DNA from: Neolentinus lepideus HHB14362 ss-1
Lineage: Eukaryota > Basidiomycota > Agaricomycetes > Gloeophyllales > Gloeophyllaceae
DNA length: 64,000 nt
Direction of reading: 5' to 3'
Assembly: GCA_001632425.1 (NCBI GenBank)
Contig: KV425555.1
Location: forward strand, 640,795 to 704,794
Position numbers and translations under genes: made by a program. Position 1 is the first letter of the stretch, and every line of letters begins with the position of its first letter. Below, one piece after another: positions 1 to 9,833 of this stretch. Below the pieces are notes generated by a model that saw only the letters and a list, made by a program, of their open reading frames with translations, ran no database searches and was not told the DNA's origin.

Positions 1-344
1 CTTTCCTGGGTCGAATTAGCCCGTCTCATACCAAGACCGATCTCGTCAGTCTGAAGAGACCAGTGAACACAGCTCGATGGCCAGGGAGAAGTAAAGGTAT
101 GTCAGAAGCTACACCATGTCTAGGTGCGTTGTCTGAGCTGGAAGACAGAGATGAAATGCTGCAGATTCTGAGACTCTGAAAAACGTACACAGGATCTTAT
201 CCGATTACCGATGAATACGGGCACATGATCTCGCATTCAGCAAATCTTATTCTTCCACTTGTCTTGAATTTGCGAAAAATGGATAGTAATGGCAAACAAA
301 CGTTCCAGTATTTTGATGAGTGCTGACGGAAAGACGGAGATTCC

Positions 345-1447
345 AGAATATCGCATCCGCTAACGGCGCGGCCAAGGGGCCAACGGCAAGAAAACGCGCG
401 ACGTCAACCCTATAGAGTGAACGAGGACCCCGGGACCCTTATGTAATGCAGAGACCACCCCCTAATTAGGCAATATGTGGCTAGAGTGATTACAAGGCGC
501 GAGGAAACAAGTCGAATTACAGGAAAACTGTGGTACGATGGTGCCCAGGAACCATTTATATACAAGATACACTTAACATACATGCTTTGATATGCATATG
601 ATAAGGTTTGAGTCTGTACTAGATGCGAAAAGGCTTACGGGGAGCTGGCGGGCTTGATCAATAATCGACTTATCGTCTGCTGAATCTTGTGCAGTGGTCA
701 TATTTCCTGGAGACTTGTCATAATTGCATTGATGCTTAAACATCACTCTACTGGCTTATACGGATGATGAGGCGCTCATTCACGGATGGTTATTTCTGAT
801 TGGTTTGTGCGTCTGAGGTCCGAACATGCACAGTCTTATCCTCGCTCCATGTCTTAAGAATTTTATGGAATATAGTAATTTAATACTTGTCTGGTTCTTA
901 TATAATGCTACAACTCCAAGGTCCAGAGCTGAAATGTACACTAATTCCCGCATCATACATACTTTGTATCTCAATATGTGTGCCACTTGTATCCGGGTTC
1001 ACAACACATTAGCACAGCAATAGCGAAGTATAAGAATTAGACTTCTTATTAGTGACACACATTGTTCTTTATCTTATGAGTAGGACGTACCAATATCTCG
1101 AGATACAGCAGGCGGATTGAGGCCACATGGCGCAAGTGTCCAAATACGGTAGCTAGTGGCGGAGGCAAGTAGGATCGTTGCACACACCATGCGATTTTGG
1201 CTTCTCATGTCAAAGATAATTGTATGCTAATGTATTGTACTATCATTTATTAGTATACTACACACTTTTGTGACGGTATGAAACACTGTGGAAGGTGCCA
1301 GCCAAGATTGAACACTAACAGTGCAAAAAAGTGAAAATATGGACCCCGGGGACCAGTCAGGGGGTTACCACCCGAGGGTTGACGTCGCCGGCAATACCCG
1401 CGTTGGCCCCTTGGGCGCGGCTACGGTAGCCCCGTAGCATATCCCGG
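345..1447. repeat. Inverted-repeat pair, possible non-autonomous DNA element
   Basis: About 345-440 and 1341-1447 are imperfect inverted copies of each other. Shared blocks include CAAGGGGCCAACG, GACGTCAACCCT and GGGGTCC, seen in opposite orientation at the two ends. The arms are GC-rich, while the roughly 900 bp between them is AT-rich and has no credible ORF. This architecture fits a non-autonomous terminal-inverted-repeat element. It could also be two solitary copies of one repeat in opposite orientation. I see no clear target-site duplication, so the exact borders are uncertain. Confidence 0.45.
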
Positions 1448-1470
1448 CAAGCGTTCGGCGGCACCCGAGG

Positions 1471-1497
1471 GGGCCAGCTATAAATTATAGCTGGCCC
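1471..1497. repeat. 27-bp near-perfect palindrome
   Basis: Thirteen-base arms (GGGCCAGCTATAA and its exact reverse complement) are separated by one base. It lies just outside the right inverted arm of the preceding repeat. It could form a cruciform or RNA hairpin, or be the end of another element. No function can be assigned. Confidence 0.75.
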
Positions 1498-2200
1498 AAT
1501 AATTATAATTGTGCCAGCCATTTTCGAGCTCAGAATTTTCGTCGGAACTCCGGAGCTCCTTATTCGATATCACATCCAAAATGGGATGTCATGGCTGAGT
1601 ATAATTACTCGCCCTGTTATACCCTCCGCATCCCTTTTCCCTACCCCAGGACCATAACGAGACTAATAGCCGCACCAATCTCCTCAGGAAAGGAAGATAC
1701 GGCCTGATACAATGAATCTCAAATACGCGCACCTGCGAGGCTCCCATAAGAAGTACACTTGGTCAGTGGTCACGGCTGAATCCTGTTGGCATTACATCGA
1801 AGTGAACATACATAGACGAAAGAAGGTGTGCTTACCGTGCAAGGGTATCTACATCATACCCTGGGTCCTGGCACTTGTACCATTCCATGGCACTAAGCAG
1901 TCATGGAGAGTTGAGCATAGGCGATGGAGGACATCAGTGGTTGATCTTATAGTCGTCGTCCTCGCCGAGTGTCAAATCAGATGTAGCTCGTGTATCGACG
2001 ACGTCCAAGACCAAGGAATGAGATAGTATCCCTGAGATCACGGCGGAGGTCCGGACAGCACCTTCTGCGATATCACACTGAGGTTTTGTATGTAGTCTCG
2101 GGCCATGGACGTCTCAAGTCTGCCATAGGGATACGGCTTGGGCTACGGCTTGGACTATCGGGGCTACGTGGAAGCGCCGTTAGCGGGCGTCCTCAGCCTA

Positions 2201-2205
2201 CAGCG
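2201..2205. repeat. Target-site duplication of the copia element, left copy
   Basis: CAGCG directly precedes the TG of the 5' LTR. The same five bases directly follow the CA of the 3' LTR at 7833-7837. A 5-bp direct duplication is the expected footprint of Ty1/copia integrase and shows that both ends come from one insertion. Confidence 0.93.
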
Positions 2206-2492
2206 TGTTGTGACGCGGTATCGTGACGTATGCGATCCGCGTCAGTGCGATGCAAAGGTTACGCGTCATCGCCTTCACAGAAGCTCGGACGCCAGGTATA
2301 TAGGGCGTACCCCCGTTCCCCCTCTCGTTTCCTCAGTCGTTGTGTCGTACGCGGCTGAGGTGAGTCCTGCAGACTATATGCATTGCCAGCATGTATTGAT
2401 GTATGTACAGACATTGCGATTACTAGGTACATACATGCAATACAGTCGTTGTGTCGTACGCGGCTGAGACATTGCGATTACTAGTTTCTACA
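2206..2492 (+). repeat. 5' LTR of the copia element
   Basis: It runs from TGTTG to TACA, 287 bp, matching 7546-7832 at all but one position. Each LTR contains an internal duplication: a 26-bp block at 2334-2359 recurs at 2443-2468, and a 16-bp block at 2411-2426 recurs directly after the second copy. A TATATA lies at 2297-2302. Confidence 0.96.
2297..2302 (+). promoter_or_regulatory. Putative TATA box of the LTR promoter
   Basis: TATATA in the U3-like part of the LTR, about 190 bp before the LTR end. Transcription starting some 30 bp downstream (near 2330) would put the R region around the internally duplicated block. The site is inferred from sequence only. Confidence 0.55.
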
Positions 2493-2503
2493 GGTTATGA
2501 GCC
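2493..2503 (+). other. Primer-binding site, initiator tRNA-Met anticodon arm
   Basis: GGTTATGAGCC begins at the base after the 5' LTR. It is the exact complement of the anticodon-arm sequence GGCUCAUAACC of eukaryotic (yeast-type) initiator tRNA-Met. The element therefore probably primes from an internally cleaved half-tRNA, as known for Drosophila copia, and not from the tRNA 3' end. Confidence 0.8.
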
Positions 2504-2662
2504 TCTAACCCTCGTGCTCTCGCAAGCCGAGTCGCAGGAACCAGTACCGCTTTACTCTCGGACCCGGAGTACGACCCGAAGCGCCCACCAACGTGCGCCT
2601 AGAGCTTTTTTTTCGTGCTGCAGCTTGCCGTCTGCCTGCCTTGTTCTTCTTCCTCCCTCGCT

Positions 2663-5600
2663 ATGACCGTCAGCGACGACCCACCCAAGTCCTCGTCACC
2701 TGCGCCCCCGTCTACTGCCTCGAAGACCATGCCTTCCATCACTCAGATGTCGATATCCGCATCCCTTATTGCTGCTTCGAATGCCATTGTCCTCGACTTG
2801 CACAAGAACAATTGGACGGAATGGTCTCATCAGATTGACCAGACTCTCCGTCTCTCTGGTCTCGGCGGCTACATCGACGGACGTATCAAGGCACCAGATG
2901 CATCACTCGATCTCGTCGGTTACAACAACTGGGTGTCCAATAACGAGGCCGTCACGGGACTTCTCAGTCTTCGCGCTACCCAGGAAGAACGTCGCTTCAT
3001 TCTCGAAGCTGGCAGTAATGCCGCGCTGGCCTGGTCTACCCTCCGCAACCGCCATATCAAGCAGGGCCCTCTTGCCCAGATTACCCTCATCGAGGATGCT
3101 TTCGCCACCCGTTACTCTGCTAGTGAGCCTTACGCTGTCACCAGTGAACGTCTTGCACAACTCGTGCACCACATCTGGGCCATTGGGATCCCTACTGAAG
3201 AGCTTTTTCTCTCTATCGTGATGCTCAATGCCCTCAGTCCCCATCTACCAAATGTTCGGGACCACGTCGCTACCGAGCTTGCCAAGGCCACTGATGCTAG
3301 CCCCCTTACCCCGGCGGTCATTCGGACTCGTCTTGTATTCGAACAGCAGTTGGTCGACCGCGCTAAGGCTACCCAATCTGGCGTTGATGTCCTTGCTGTC
3401 CAGACTTCGACTGGCGCTGTCTGTACCCACTGTAAACGCAAAGGCCATCTTGTTGCGTCTTGCTGGGGCCCGGGCGGTCCGATGGAGGGTCGCCGTGATG
3501 AAGTCCTTGCTGCGAAGGCCGCCAAACGGAATGGCAAAGGGCGCGGCCCTACTCCGGCCGCGACTGCTCCGGCTGCTACTGGTGCTTCGTCTGTGGGGTC
3601 GACGGGTGCTCGCGCTGTCAAGCGTTATGACGACAGCGGCAAAGCATATCTCCTTGATCCCGTTACGCGGATTGCCTACCTTTGTGAGTCCATACCTGCT
3701 GAGACGGCTTCCCTGGTTTCTGCCGCAGTACACACCGCTGAAGCTACTGTCCTCCACGTTGATGCGACTCCCACTGTGACCACACCCGACTGGCTTGCCG
3801 CTTATAGTGACGCTGCTGGCGATCATTATGAATATGAAGCTTTTCTCGCTCTCGTTGATTCCTTCGATTGCAGTCTGGACTGGCGCGAGAGGGGGCGCAC
3901 TGACCTCGCCTATGCTACTCTGGCTTCTCTTCCGGTCTACCCAGTTGAGGCTAGAGGCCGCACACCACTCCAGCATGTGGATGCACCCTTCTATCTCGAC
4001 TCTGGGGCCACTACGCATGTCTCGCCTGAACGCTCTGACTTTATCAACCTTCGGCGTGTCCCCCCCAGCCCTATTCGGGGTGTTGGTGGCTCTACAATTC
4101 ACGCTATTGGCGTCGGGAGGATAAAACTGCTTGTCGCTCATGGTGTTTCCATTATCCTTGAAGATGTCTTGTACGTTCCTCAGTCCACTGTCCGCCTTAT
4201 CTCAGTTGGAAGTCTCGCCGATCACTCTGGGCTCGAAACTCACTTCAACCGTACTTCGTGCTACATCACCAAGGCTAATGGTACTATTGTCGCGCGTGGT
4301 ACTCGTACTGCTCGCAGGCTCTATCGTCTTGATGGCACCCCTCCTGCTACGGCTCATGCGTACTTCTCTGCTCGGATCCCGGACATCGCTACCTGGCACC
4401 GTCGCCTCGGCCATACCAATCCTCGGACCATCACCGAAATGGCTCAACATGGCTCCGTCCAAGGTATGCGCATCGATCTCTCCACCCAGCCCCCCAAGTG
4501 TGACCATTGCATTCTCGGCAAACAGGTCAAGAATTCGCCACCGAAGGCACGGGCTGGGGAGAAGGCCACTAGCGCGTTGGGGATCATCTACGCAGACTTG
4601 ATGGAGGAATCAGTTGTTTCAGCTACTGGGAATCGCTATGTACTTAACCTGATTGATGATCACACCTCGTTTGTTTGGTCTTTGCCCATTCCGACTAAAG
4701 ATTCTGCATTTCCTATGCTACAAACCTGGGAACGTGCTCGCGAGGCTGAACTGGGACGTAAAGTTGGCATATATCGTACCGACAATGGTGAACTCCAGAG
4801 CGCACAGATGGCTGCTTGGCTGGCGTCTCGTGGTACCCAACAGCAATTTACGGCGCCATACGTCTCGGCTCATAATGGCCGTGCTGAACGGGTCCATCGG
4901 ACCTTACGAAACAAAGCTCGCACTATGCGCATACAAGCTAACCTTCCTGAAAATCGCTGGGATGACCTTATTCAGACTGCGTGCTACCTTACCGTTCGTA
5001 CTCACTCGCGGTCTCTTCCGCGTTTCATGACCCCGTTTGAGGCATATTACGGGCGCAAACCAGATCTATCGCATCTTCGCGAAATCGGTTGCCGTGCTTT
5101 CGTTCTCGTCGAGCGGCACTACAACCCGAAGATCAAACCGCGCTCCGTCGAATGTGTTCTTTTGGGTTACAGCCCAAATTCTAAAGCTTACCGCTGCTAC
5201 CATCGCGGAACTCAGAAGGTCTACACCTCCTTCCATGTCGAGTTTATCGAATCCCATGAAGAACTCCACCGTCCCTTCCGTCCCGGGCACATTATTTCCG
5301 ATGAGTCCCCTCAAGATCTTCAAGACCGTCCACATTCCGAAGCCGTCCAAGATCCTCAAGATCCTCAAGCTCTTCAAAATCCTCCAGGCTCTAAAGTCGT
5401 CCAAGACGCTCAAGGCCCTCCAGCTTTTCAAGACCGCCCGCAAGTCAGTCATTCACCCTGCAACCTTCCGGATTCCCTCGGCCTATTGCCTGATACTCCC
5501 GTGGATGATGTGCCTCCTGCCTCTCCTTCCGCCTTGCCTCCATTCATCGTGGACCCTCCTGCTACTCTACCTCCGATGACCTCAATTGCTGATCCCCCGC

Positions 5601-7426
5601 TTGCCGCTGGCCTTCGCCGTTCTGCTCGTACTGCTATTCCTAGCGATAAGCGTGCCGCTTCTGAAGGTGTTGTCAAAGTCACCCCCGTCCAACAAGCTGT
5701 GCTCGATTCTGCCGCTGCCGGTGAACGCCTTCGTGCTGACCGCGCCGCACGGCGCTCGGCCCAGCCCCCTGCAATACCAGAGGTGCTTGCTATGATTCAC
5801 GAGTCCTTCGCGGCGCTCCAGGATGGCCCGATCGATGTTGAGTTCCCTGATGATCCTAAGAACCTCAAGGAGGCTATGGCGTCGGCTGATGCCTCTCAAT
5901 GGCACAAGGCGCTACTAGACGAGTTCGCTTCTCTCAAGGAACTAGGCGTCTACAAGCTGGTTCCCCGCTCGTCTGTGCCCGCTGGTCGCAAATTACTGCA
6001 TGGTCGCCCCGTCTTTCGCCTTAAGCGTGATGAGCATGGCAACCCCGCCCGCCATAAAGCCCGCTACGTCTGCAAAGGCTATGAAGCTGTCTTCGGCCTG
6101 GATTACGGGAAGACAACGTCCCCCACTATGCGCATGGAATCCTTCCGGGCCCTCCTTCATATTGGTGCGGCTCTTGACTGGGATATCCAACAAATTGACA
6201 TCAAAACGGCTTTCCTCTATGGCCTGTTGCCCGACGATGAGACTGTCTATATGTTCCAGCCTGAGGGGTTCGAAGAGCCTGGCAAGGAAGATTGGGTTTG
6301 GGAGCTTCAGCGTGGACTCTACGGTATGAAGCAAGCCGGCCGCATCTGGAATAAAACAATGCACGATCGTATGCTTGAGCTCCACTTTGTCCGTCTCGAC
6401 TGCGAACACTGTATCTATTACCGCCAAGATGAGCATGGCGTCGTTCTCGCTGGTGTTCACGTTGACGATTTCCTCTCCGTCGCGAGCCGCGCTGACGCCA
6501 ATGTACGCTTCAAGGACCAGCTACGGGAGAAATGGCAGATATCGGATCAGGGTGAGGCAAAATTCTGCCTCGGCATCGCTATTGAACGCGACCGTCCTGC
6601 TCGCACCGTCGCTCTCTCCCAATCAGCCCTTATTGATCGTGTTGTCACACAATTCGGCATGAAGGATGCTTACCCGGTCGCGACGCCAATGGAAACCGGT
6701 CTCCGTCTCTCGCGTAAGGAGCACTCCCCGCAGACCGAGGAGGAGCGTCTGTTGGCTGCTGCACTCCCTTATCGCTCACTTATTGGTTCACTCATGTACC
6801 TCGCTGTCGGCACTCGGCCGGACATCGCCTATGCTGTCCAGAATCTCAGTCAATTCCTGGATTGCTATGGGTCGACTCATTGGGAAGCTGCCAAGCGCGT
6901 CGTGCGTTATCTCAAGGGTACTCGTGACTTGAAGCTCGTTCTCGGTGGAAAACAAACTGCCAACCTCCTCGGGTGGACAGATTCTGGCTGGGCTATGTGT
7001 CCTGATACACGGCGCTCTGTCGGCGGTTACTGCTTTACGCTCGGGTCTGGCATGATCACTTGGTCCTCCCGCAAACAAAAGACAGTCTCTCACTCGTCCT
7101 GCGAAGCTGAATACATTGCTGCTGGTGAAGCGGCAAAGGAGCTTGTCTGGCTTCGCGCGGTACTCAAGGGCTTGGACTTCGAACAGACTCAGGCAACTAC
7201 TTTACTATGCGATAACAATGGCGCCATCACACTCTCCAGCGACCCATCATTCCACAGCCGCACGAAACACATTGACATCAAATACCATTATATACGTGAA
7301 CTCAGTGATAACCGCTCCCTCTCTGTTAGCTACGTCAACACTCACGATAACGTTGCCGACATTTTCACAAAAGCACTCGAACCTGGCCAATTCACCCGTC
7401 TTCGAGGATTTCTTGGGCTACATTAA
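2663..7426 (+). CDS. Copia Gag-Pol polyprotein
   Basis: A single open frame of 1,587 aa from the first in-frame ATG; upstream in-frame codons lack an ATG. Visible parts in order are: Gag with one CCHC zinc knuckle (residues about 254-267); aspartic protease with DSGA at 446-449; integrase with an HHCC zinc region followed by D645, D707 and E742 (D-D-35-E spacing) and a GKAY-like C-terminal block; reverse transcriptase with D1179 and the VDD motif (D1268, D1269, preceded by His and not the usual Tyr); RNase H with D1440, E1481 and D1517, ending near ADIFTKAL. Between integrase and reverse transcriptase lies a low-complexity stretch of repeated QDPQ/LQD units. All catalytic residues are present and no break is seen, so the protein is probably functional. 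It would be processed by its own protease in a virus-like particle. Confidence 0.96.
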   Translation: MTVSDDPPKSSSPAPPSTASKTMPSITQMSISASLIAASNAIVLDLHKNNWTEWSHQIDQTLRLSGLGGYIDGRIKAPDASLDLVGYNNWVSNNEAVTGLLSLRATQEERRFILEAGSNAALAWSTLRNRHIKQGPLAQITLIEDAFATRYSASEPYAVTSERLAQLVHHIWAIGIPTEELFLSIVMLNALSPHLPNVRDHVATELAKATDASPLTPAVIRTRLVFEQQLVDRAKATQSGVDVLAVQTSTGAVCTHCKRKGHLVASCWGPGGPMEGRRDEVLAAKAAKRNGKGRGPTPAATAPAATGASSVGSTGARAVKRYDDSGKAYLLDPVTRIAYLCESIPAETASLVSAAVHTAEATVLHVDATPTVTTPDWLAAYSDAAGDHYEYEAFLALVDSFDCSLDWRERGRTDLAYATLASLPVYPVEARGRTPLQHVDAPFYLDSGATTHVSPERSDFINLRRVPPSPIRGVGGSTIHAIGVGRIKLLVAHGVSIILEDVLYVPQSTVRLISVGSLADHSGLETHFNRTSCYITKANGTIVARGTRTARRLYRLDGTPPATAHAYFSARIPDIATWHRRLGHTNPRTITEMAQHGSVQGMRIDLSTQPPKCDHCILGKQVKNSPPKARAGEKATSALGIIYADLMEESVVSATGNRYVLNLIDDHTSFVWSLPIPTKDSAFPMLQTWERAREAELGRKVGIYRTDNGELQSAQMAAWLASRGTQQQFTAPYVSAHNGRAERVHRTLRNKARTMRIQANLPENRWDDLIQTACYLTVRTHSRSLPRFMTPFEAYYGRKPDLSHLREIGCRAFVLVERHYNPKIKPRSVECVLLGYSPNSKAYRCYHRGTQKVYTSFHVEFIESHEELHRPFRPGHIISDESPQDLQDRPHSEAVQDPQDPQALQNPPGSKVVQDAQGPPAFQDRPQVSHSPCNLPDSLGLLPDTPVDDVPPASPSALPPFIVDPPATLPPMTSIADPPLAAGLRRSARTAIPSDKRAASEGVVKVTPVQQAVLDSAAAGERLRADRAARRSAQPPAIPEVLAMIHESFAALQDGPIDVEFPDDPKNLKEAMASADASQWHKALLDEFASLKELGVYKLVPRSSVPAGRKLLHGRPVFRLKRDEHGNPARHKARYVCKGYEAVFGLDYGKTTSPTMRMESFRALLHIGAALDWDIQQIDIKTAFLYGLLPDDETVYMFQPEGFEEPGKEDWVWELQRGLYGMKQAGRIWNKTMHDRMLELHFVRLDCEHCIYYRQDEHGVVLAGVHVDDFLSVASRADANVRFKDQLREKWQISDQGEAKFCLGIAIERDRPARTVALSQSALIDRVVTQFGMKDAYPVATPMETGLRLSRKEHSPQTEEERLLAAALPYRSLIGSLMYLAVGTRPDIAYAVQNLSQFLDCYGSTHWEAAKRVVRYLKGTRDLKLVLGGKQTANLLGWTDSGWAMCPDTRRSVGGYCFTLGSGMITWSSRKQKTVSHSSCEAEYIAAGEAAKELVWLRAVLKGLDFEQTQATTLLCDNNGAITLSSDPSFHSRTKHIDIKYHYIRELSDNRSLSVSYVNTHDNVADIFTKALEPGQFTRLRGFLGLH

Positions 7427-7536
7427 TCAAGACTTAGGTTGGAGTACCGGGATTCCATGCGAGGAGGAGCATGTGTCGTGGGGTTCCATCTTCTCAGTTG
7501 TCTTTTCATTTCATTTTTTCTTTCTTTCTTTGCATC

Positions 7537-7545
7537 GAGGAGGAG
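7537..7545 (+). other. Polypurine tract
   Basis: GAGGAGGAG ends at the base before the 3' LTR. This is the expected position and composition of the plus-strand primer for reverse transcription. Confidence 0.85.
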
Positions 7546-7832
7546 TGTTGTGACGCGGTATCGTGACGTATGCGATCCGCGTCAGTGCGATGCAAAGGTT
7601 ACGCGTCATCGCCTTCACAGAAGCTCGGACGCCAGGTATATAGGGCGTACCCCCGTTCCCCCTCTCGTTTCCTCAGTCGTTGTGTCATACGCGGCTGAGG
7701 TGAGTCCTGCAGACTATATGCATTGCCAGCATGTATTGATGTATGTACAGACATTGCGATTACTAGGTACATACATGCAATACAGTCGTTGTGTCGTACG
7801 CGGCTGAGACATTGCGATTACTAGTTTCTACA
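7546..7832 (+). repeat. 3' LTR of the copia element
   Basis: 287 bp, identical to the 5' LTR except for one transition (A at 7687). It is followed by the right-hand CAGCG target duplication at 7833-7837. Confidence 0.96.
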
Positions 7833-8118
7833 CAGCGGAGGATCGTCGGAGATACTATTCGAAGGGTCCTCAAATTTCTCACGACTTAGCTCGCCTCTTG
7901 CCATCCTCCCAGCGTAACGTTCAGGCCCCTATTGGATCAATACTGCAATCAGCGCTTCAGCCGCAACGAGCGCTGTACATATCATTGAACGGCTGATACA
8001 CTCTCGAAATTTAAATTGTTATCCTTGCCATACAGTTGCGACCCATACCAGTACGTGCCACTCTAGGTGACAAGATGCTCACAGGGTGGACCAACTTAAT
8101 CGTACTCAAGGCATTGAT

Positions 8119-9573
8119 ATGTTTCCACAGCATACGCTCATGAAGGAGAGGGACATTCCTCTGGAAATATGGCTATTAATATTTCAATATGCAACCTATA
8201 TCCCGGAGAGCACCAGTGTTCAACCTTTAGACCCGTTCCAGCCCTCCCGTTTTCCGAGGACGGCTATGGGAGCGAACACCCCAGTTCTCTCCATGAAGAC
8301 CAAGTGTAGCCTCGTCCTAGTCTGCCGTTCCTGGAGACAGATAGCCACGGAACTTCTATACGAGCACTTGGTCATCCGAAGTTTTCGGAGGGCCGTTCAA
8401 GTCCTCTTAGCCTTGCGAAGTAGCCTCCGTACCGTCACCATTAACGGAATAGACGCTATAGTCTCAGAATACGGGCAATGGGTCAAGCACATTGAAATTC
8501 ACACCCAGTCTCGTGCCGCTGAGTCCAACAGATTTGCAGAGAGTCTGTTCCGTGTATTCCAAGTCTGTCCCAACGTTCGTATACTCTCAGGGACATGGGG
8601 TGGGGCTCTCCCACGTTGGCTGATCGCTGCAATTCCTCGGTTCTATGGGCCAAAGCTTCAGCTTCTGCACTGGGACTCCCTCTCGTACGCACTGCGCTCC
8701 ACGAACCTCTGCACTCTCACACCTGAGTTCCTCACCGCGTTTCAGTCTCTGCGAACACTCGATATGCGAAAGTTCGGTGGTTGGACCCCAGCAGATTACG
8801 GCAGATCCAATTTGGCACTCCCCCGTCTCTCACATCTTTTGTTGACGACGAACGAGACCACACTGCGCACGGCGACCAGCCTCGTTCTCCCATCCCTTAG
8901 TCATGTCATATTGGAAGTACCCTTCTTCCACCCGATGCCAATGCATCTATGGAATTTCGACGACTCTGATACAATGTTTACCCCTTTGAATCGAGAACAA
9001 CTGCAGGCATTCCTTGCCGCCCACGGGCTCAAAATCTCCTCACTCGAGCTACTATCTTCGCCGATGTACTTGAGCGCAGATGAAACCAACCCAGACGCAC
9101 CGTTGTCCATTGCATTGCCATTTCACCGGCTAAACATCGTGTGCTTCCTTCTCCCGGGCGTCTGCCCCAATCTCCGTGACTTGGTCTTCTGCGTCCACGA
9201 ACATGTCATTGATGTGAAGGTCCTTCCGGAGCCACACCTCTCTCTCCGTCGCATCGGCCTTCGCGGAGTATCTGGAGAGGCGATATCCCCGGAGCGAATA
9301 AACCGCTCGCAGGCGGTCAACCACCTGTACTCTTTCCGCCGCAAGCATTTCCCATCGTTGGAAGTCATTCGGACGCTAGGGTTCTATGGAGATGCTATGG
9401 AGCAAGGCACACTGGATGTCTTTATACACTGGACAGAGTGCTTCGAGAAGCGAGGCGTCGATTTTCAGGATGGCGAGGGTGTGGTGTGGCTATGGACCGA
9501 CGATGAGGATGAAGGCGAGCAAACTCTTGAGAAGGCGGCTGAGAGGCTGGACCTCGCAAATAATATGGTATAA
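8119..9573 (+). CDS. F-box-like / LRR-type protein
   Basis: A single-exon protein of about 484 aa. An N-terminal F-box-like segment (IPLEIWLLIF followed by a CRSWR motif) is followed by a long leucine-rich region and an acidic C-terminus. This layout matches the large Agaricomycete family of F-box proteins, which are thought to recruit substrates to SCF ubiquitin ligases by binding Skp1. The substrate cannot be predicted. I chose the first ATG of the frame (8119); a second in-frame ATG at 8140 is equally possible because it directly precedes the F-box. The young copia element sits immediately upstream and may influence its promoter. Confidence 0.82.
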   Translation: MFPQHTLMKERDIPLEIWLLIFQYATYIPESTSVQPLDPFQPSRFPRTAMGANTPVLSMKTKCSLVLVCRSWRQIATELLYEHLVIRSFRRAVQVLLALRSSLRTVTINGIDAIVSEYGQWVKHIEIHTQSRAAESNRFAESLFRVFQVCPNVRILSGTWGGALPRWLIAAIPRFYGPKLQLLHWDSLSYALRSTNLCTLTPEFLTAFQSLRTLDMRKFGGWTPADYGRSNLALPRLSHLLLTTNETTLRTATSLVLPSLSHVILEVPFFHPMPMHLWNFDDSDTMFTPLNREQLQAFLAAHGLKISSLELLSSPMYLSADETNPDAPLSIALPFHRLNIVCFLLPGVCPNLRDLVFCVHEHVIDVKVLPEPHLSLRRIGLRGVSGEAISPERINRSQAVNHLYSFRRKHFPSLEVIRTLGFYGDAMEQGTLDVFIHWTECFEKRGVDFQDGEGVVWLWTDDEDEGEQTLEKAAERLDLANNMV

Positions 9574-9833
9574 TATCATGCATACAATACGTAGCCTCGA
9601 AGTAATCGTTACACGCAATACGCGCTAAGTAGATCCAGAACCAACATCTCTTGTCACAGCCGTATTTCAGACGAGCCTCACTTGGACGTAAGCAGAACGG
9701 GCAAGCTACTTTAATTTCATGCAAGAAAGACATGAGGTTTTACACAGGAGTAATTTGGATAGAACATGCGATTGTCTTACAGTTATGATGGTATGGAAGT
9801 AGATGGAAATTGAATAAATTGAAAATGGGTCTA

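Larger units (their letters stand above)
1..2205. other. Gene-free left flank
   Basis: No convincing coding region is visible. Reading frames are short, have no family signature and are not supported by splice structure. The stretch holds the inverted-repeat pair and the palindrome listed separately. It also has a short tandem of a CTACGGCTTGG-like unit near 2140-2160. It ends at the 5-bp target duplication of the copia element. Confidence 0.6.
2206..7832 (+). mobile_element. Intact Ty1/copia LTR retrotransposon
   Basis: The element is 5,627 bp long. It has 287-bp LTRs starting TG and ending CA, a 5-bp target duplication, a primer-binding site touching the 5' LTR, one uninterrupted gag-pol frame in the order protease, integrase, reverse transcriptase, RNase H (the copia order), and a polypurine tract touching the 3' LTR. 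I see a single LTR-LTR difference (2347 G versus 7687 A), so the insertion is very recent. No stop or frameshift breaks the polyprotein, so it may be active. It inserted about 290 bp upstream of the F-box gene start, in the same orientation. Confidence 0.97.

Noticed and set aside
2615..2662. Upstream extension of the copia polyprotein
   Set aside because: The frame is open but the codon at 2615 is GTG and no ATG precedes 2663.
8086..8118. Earlier start of the F-box protein
   Set aside because: The codon at 8086 is GTG; the first ATG in frame is 8119.
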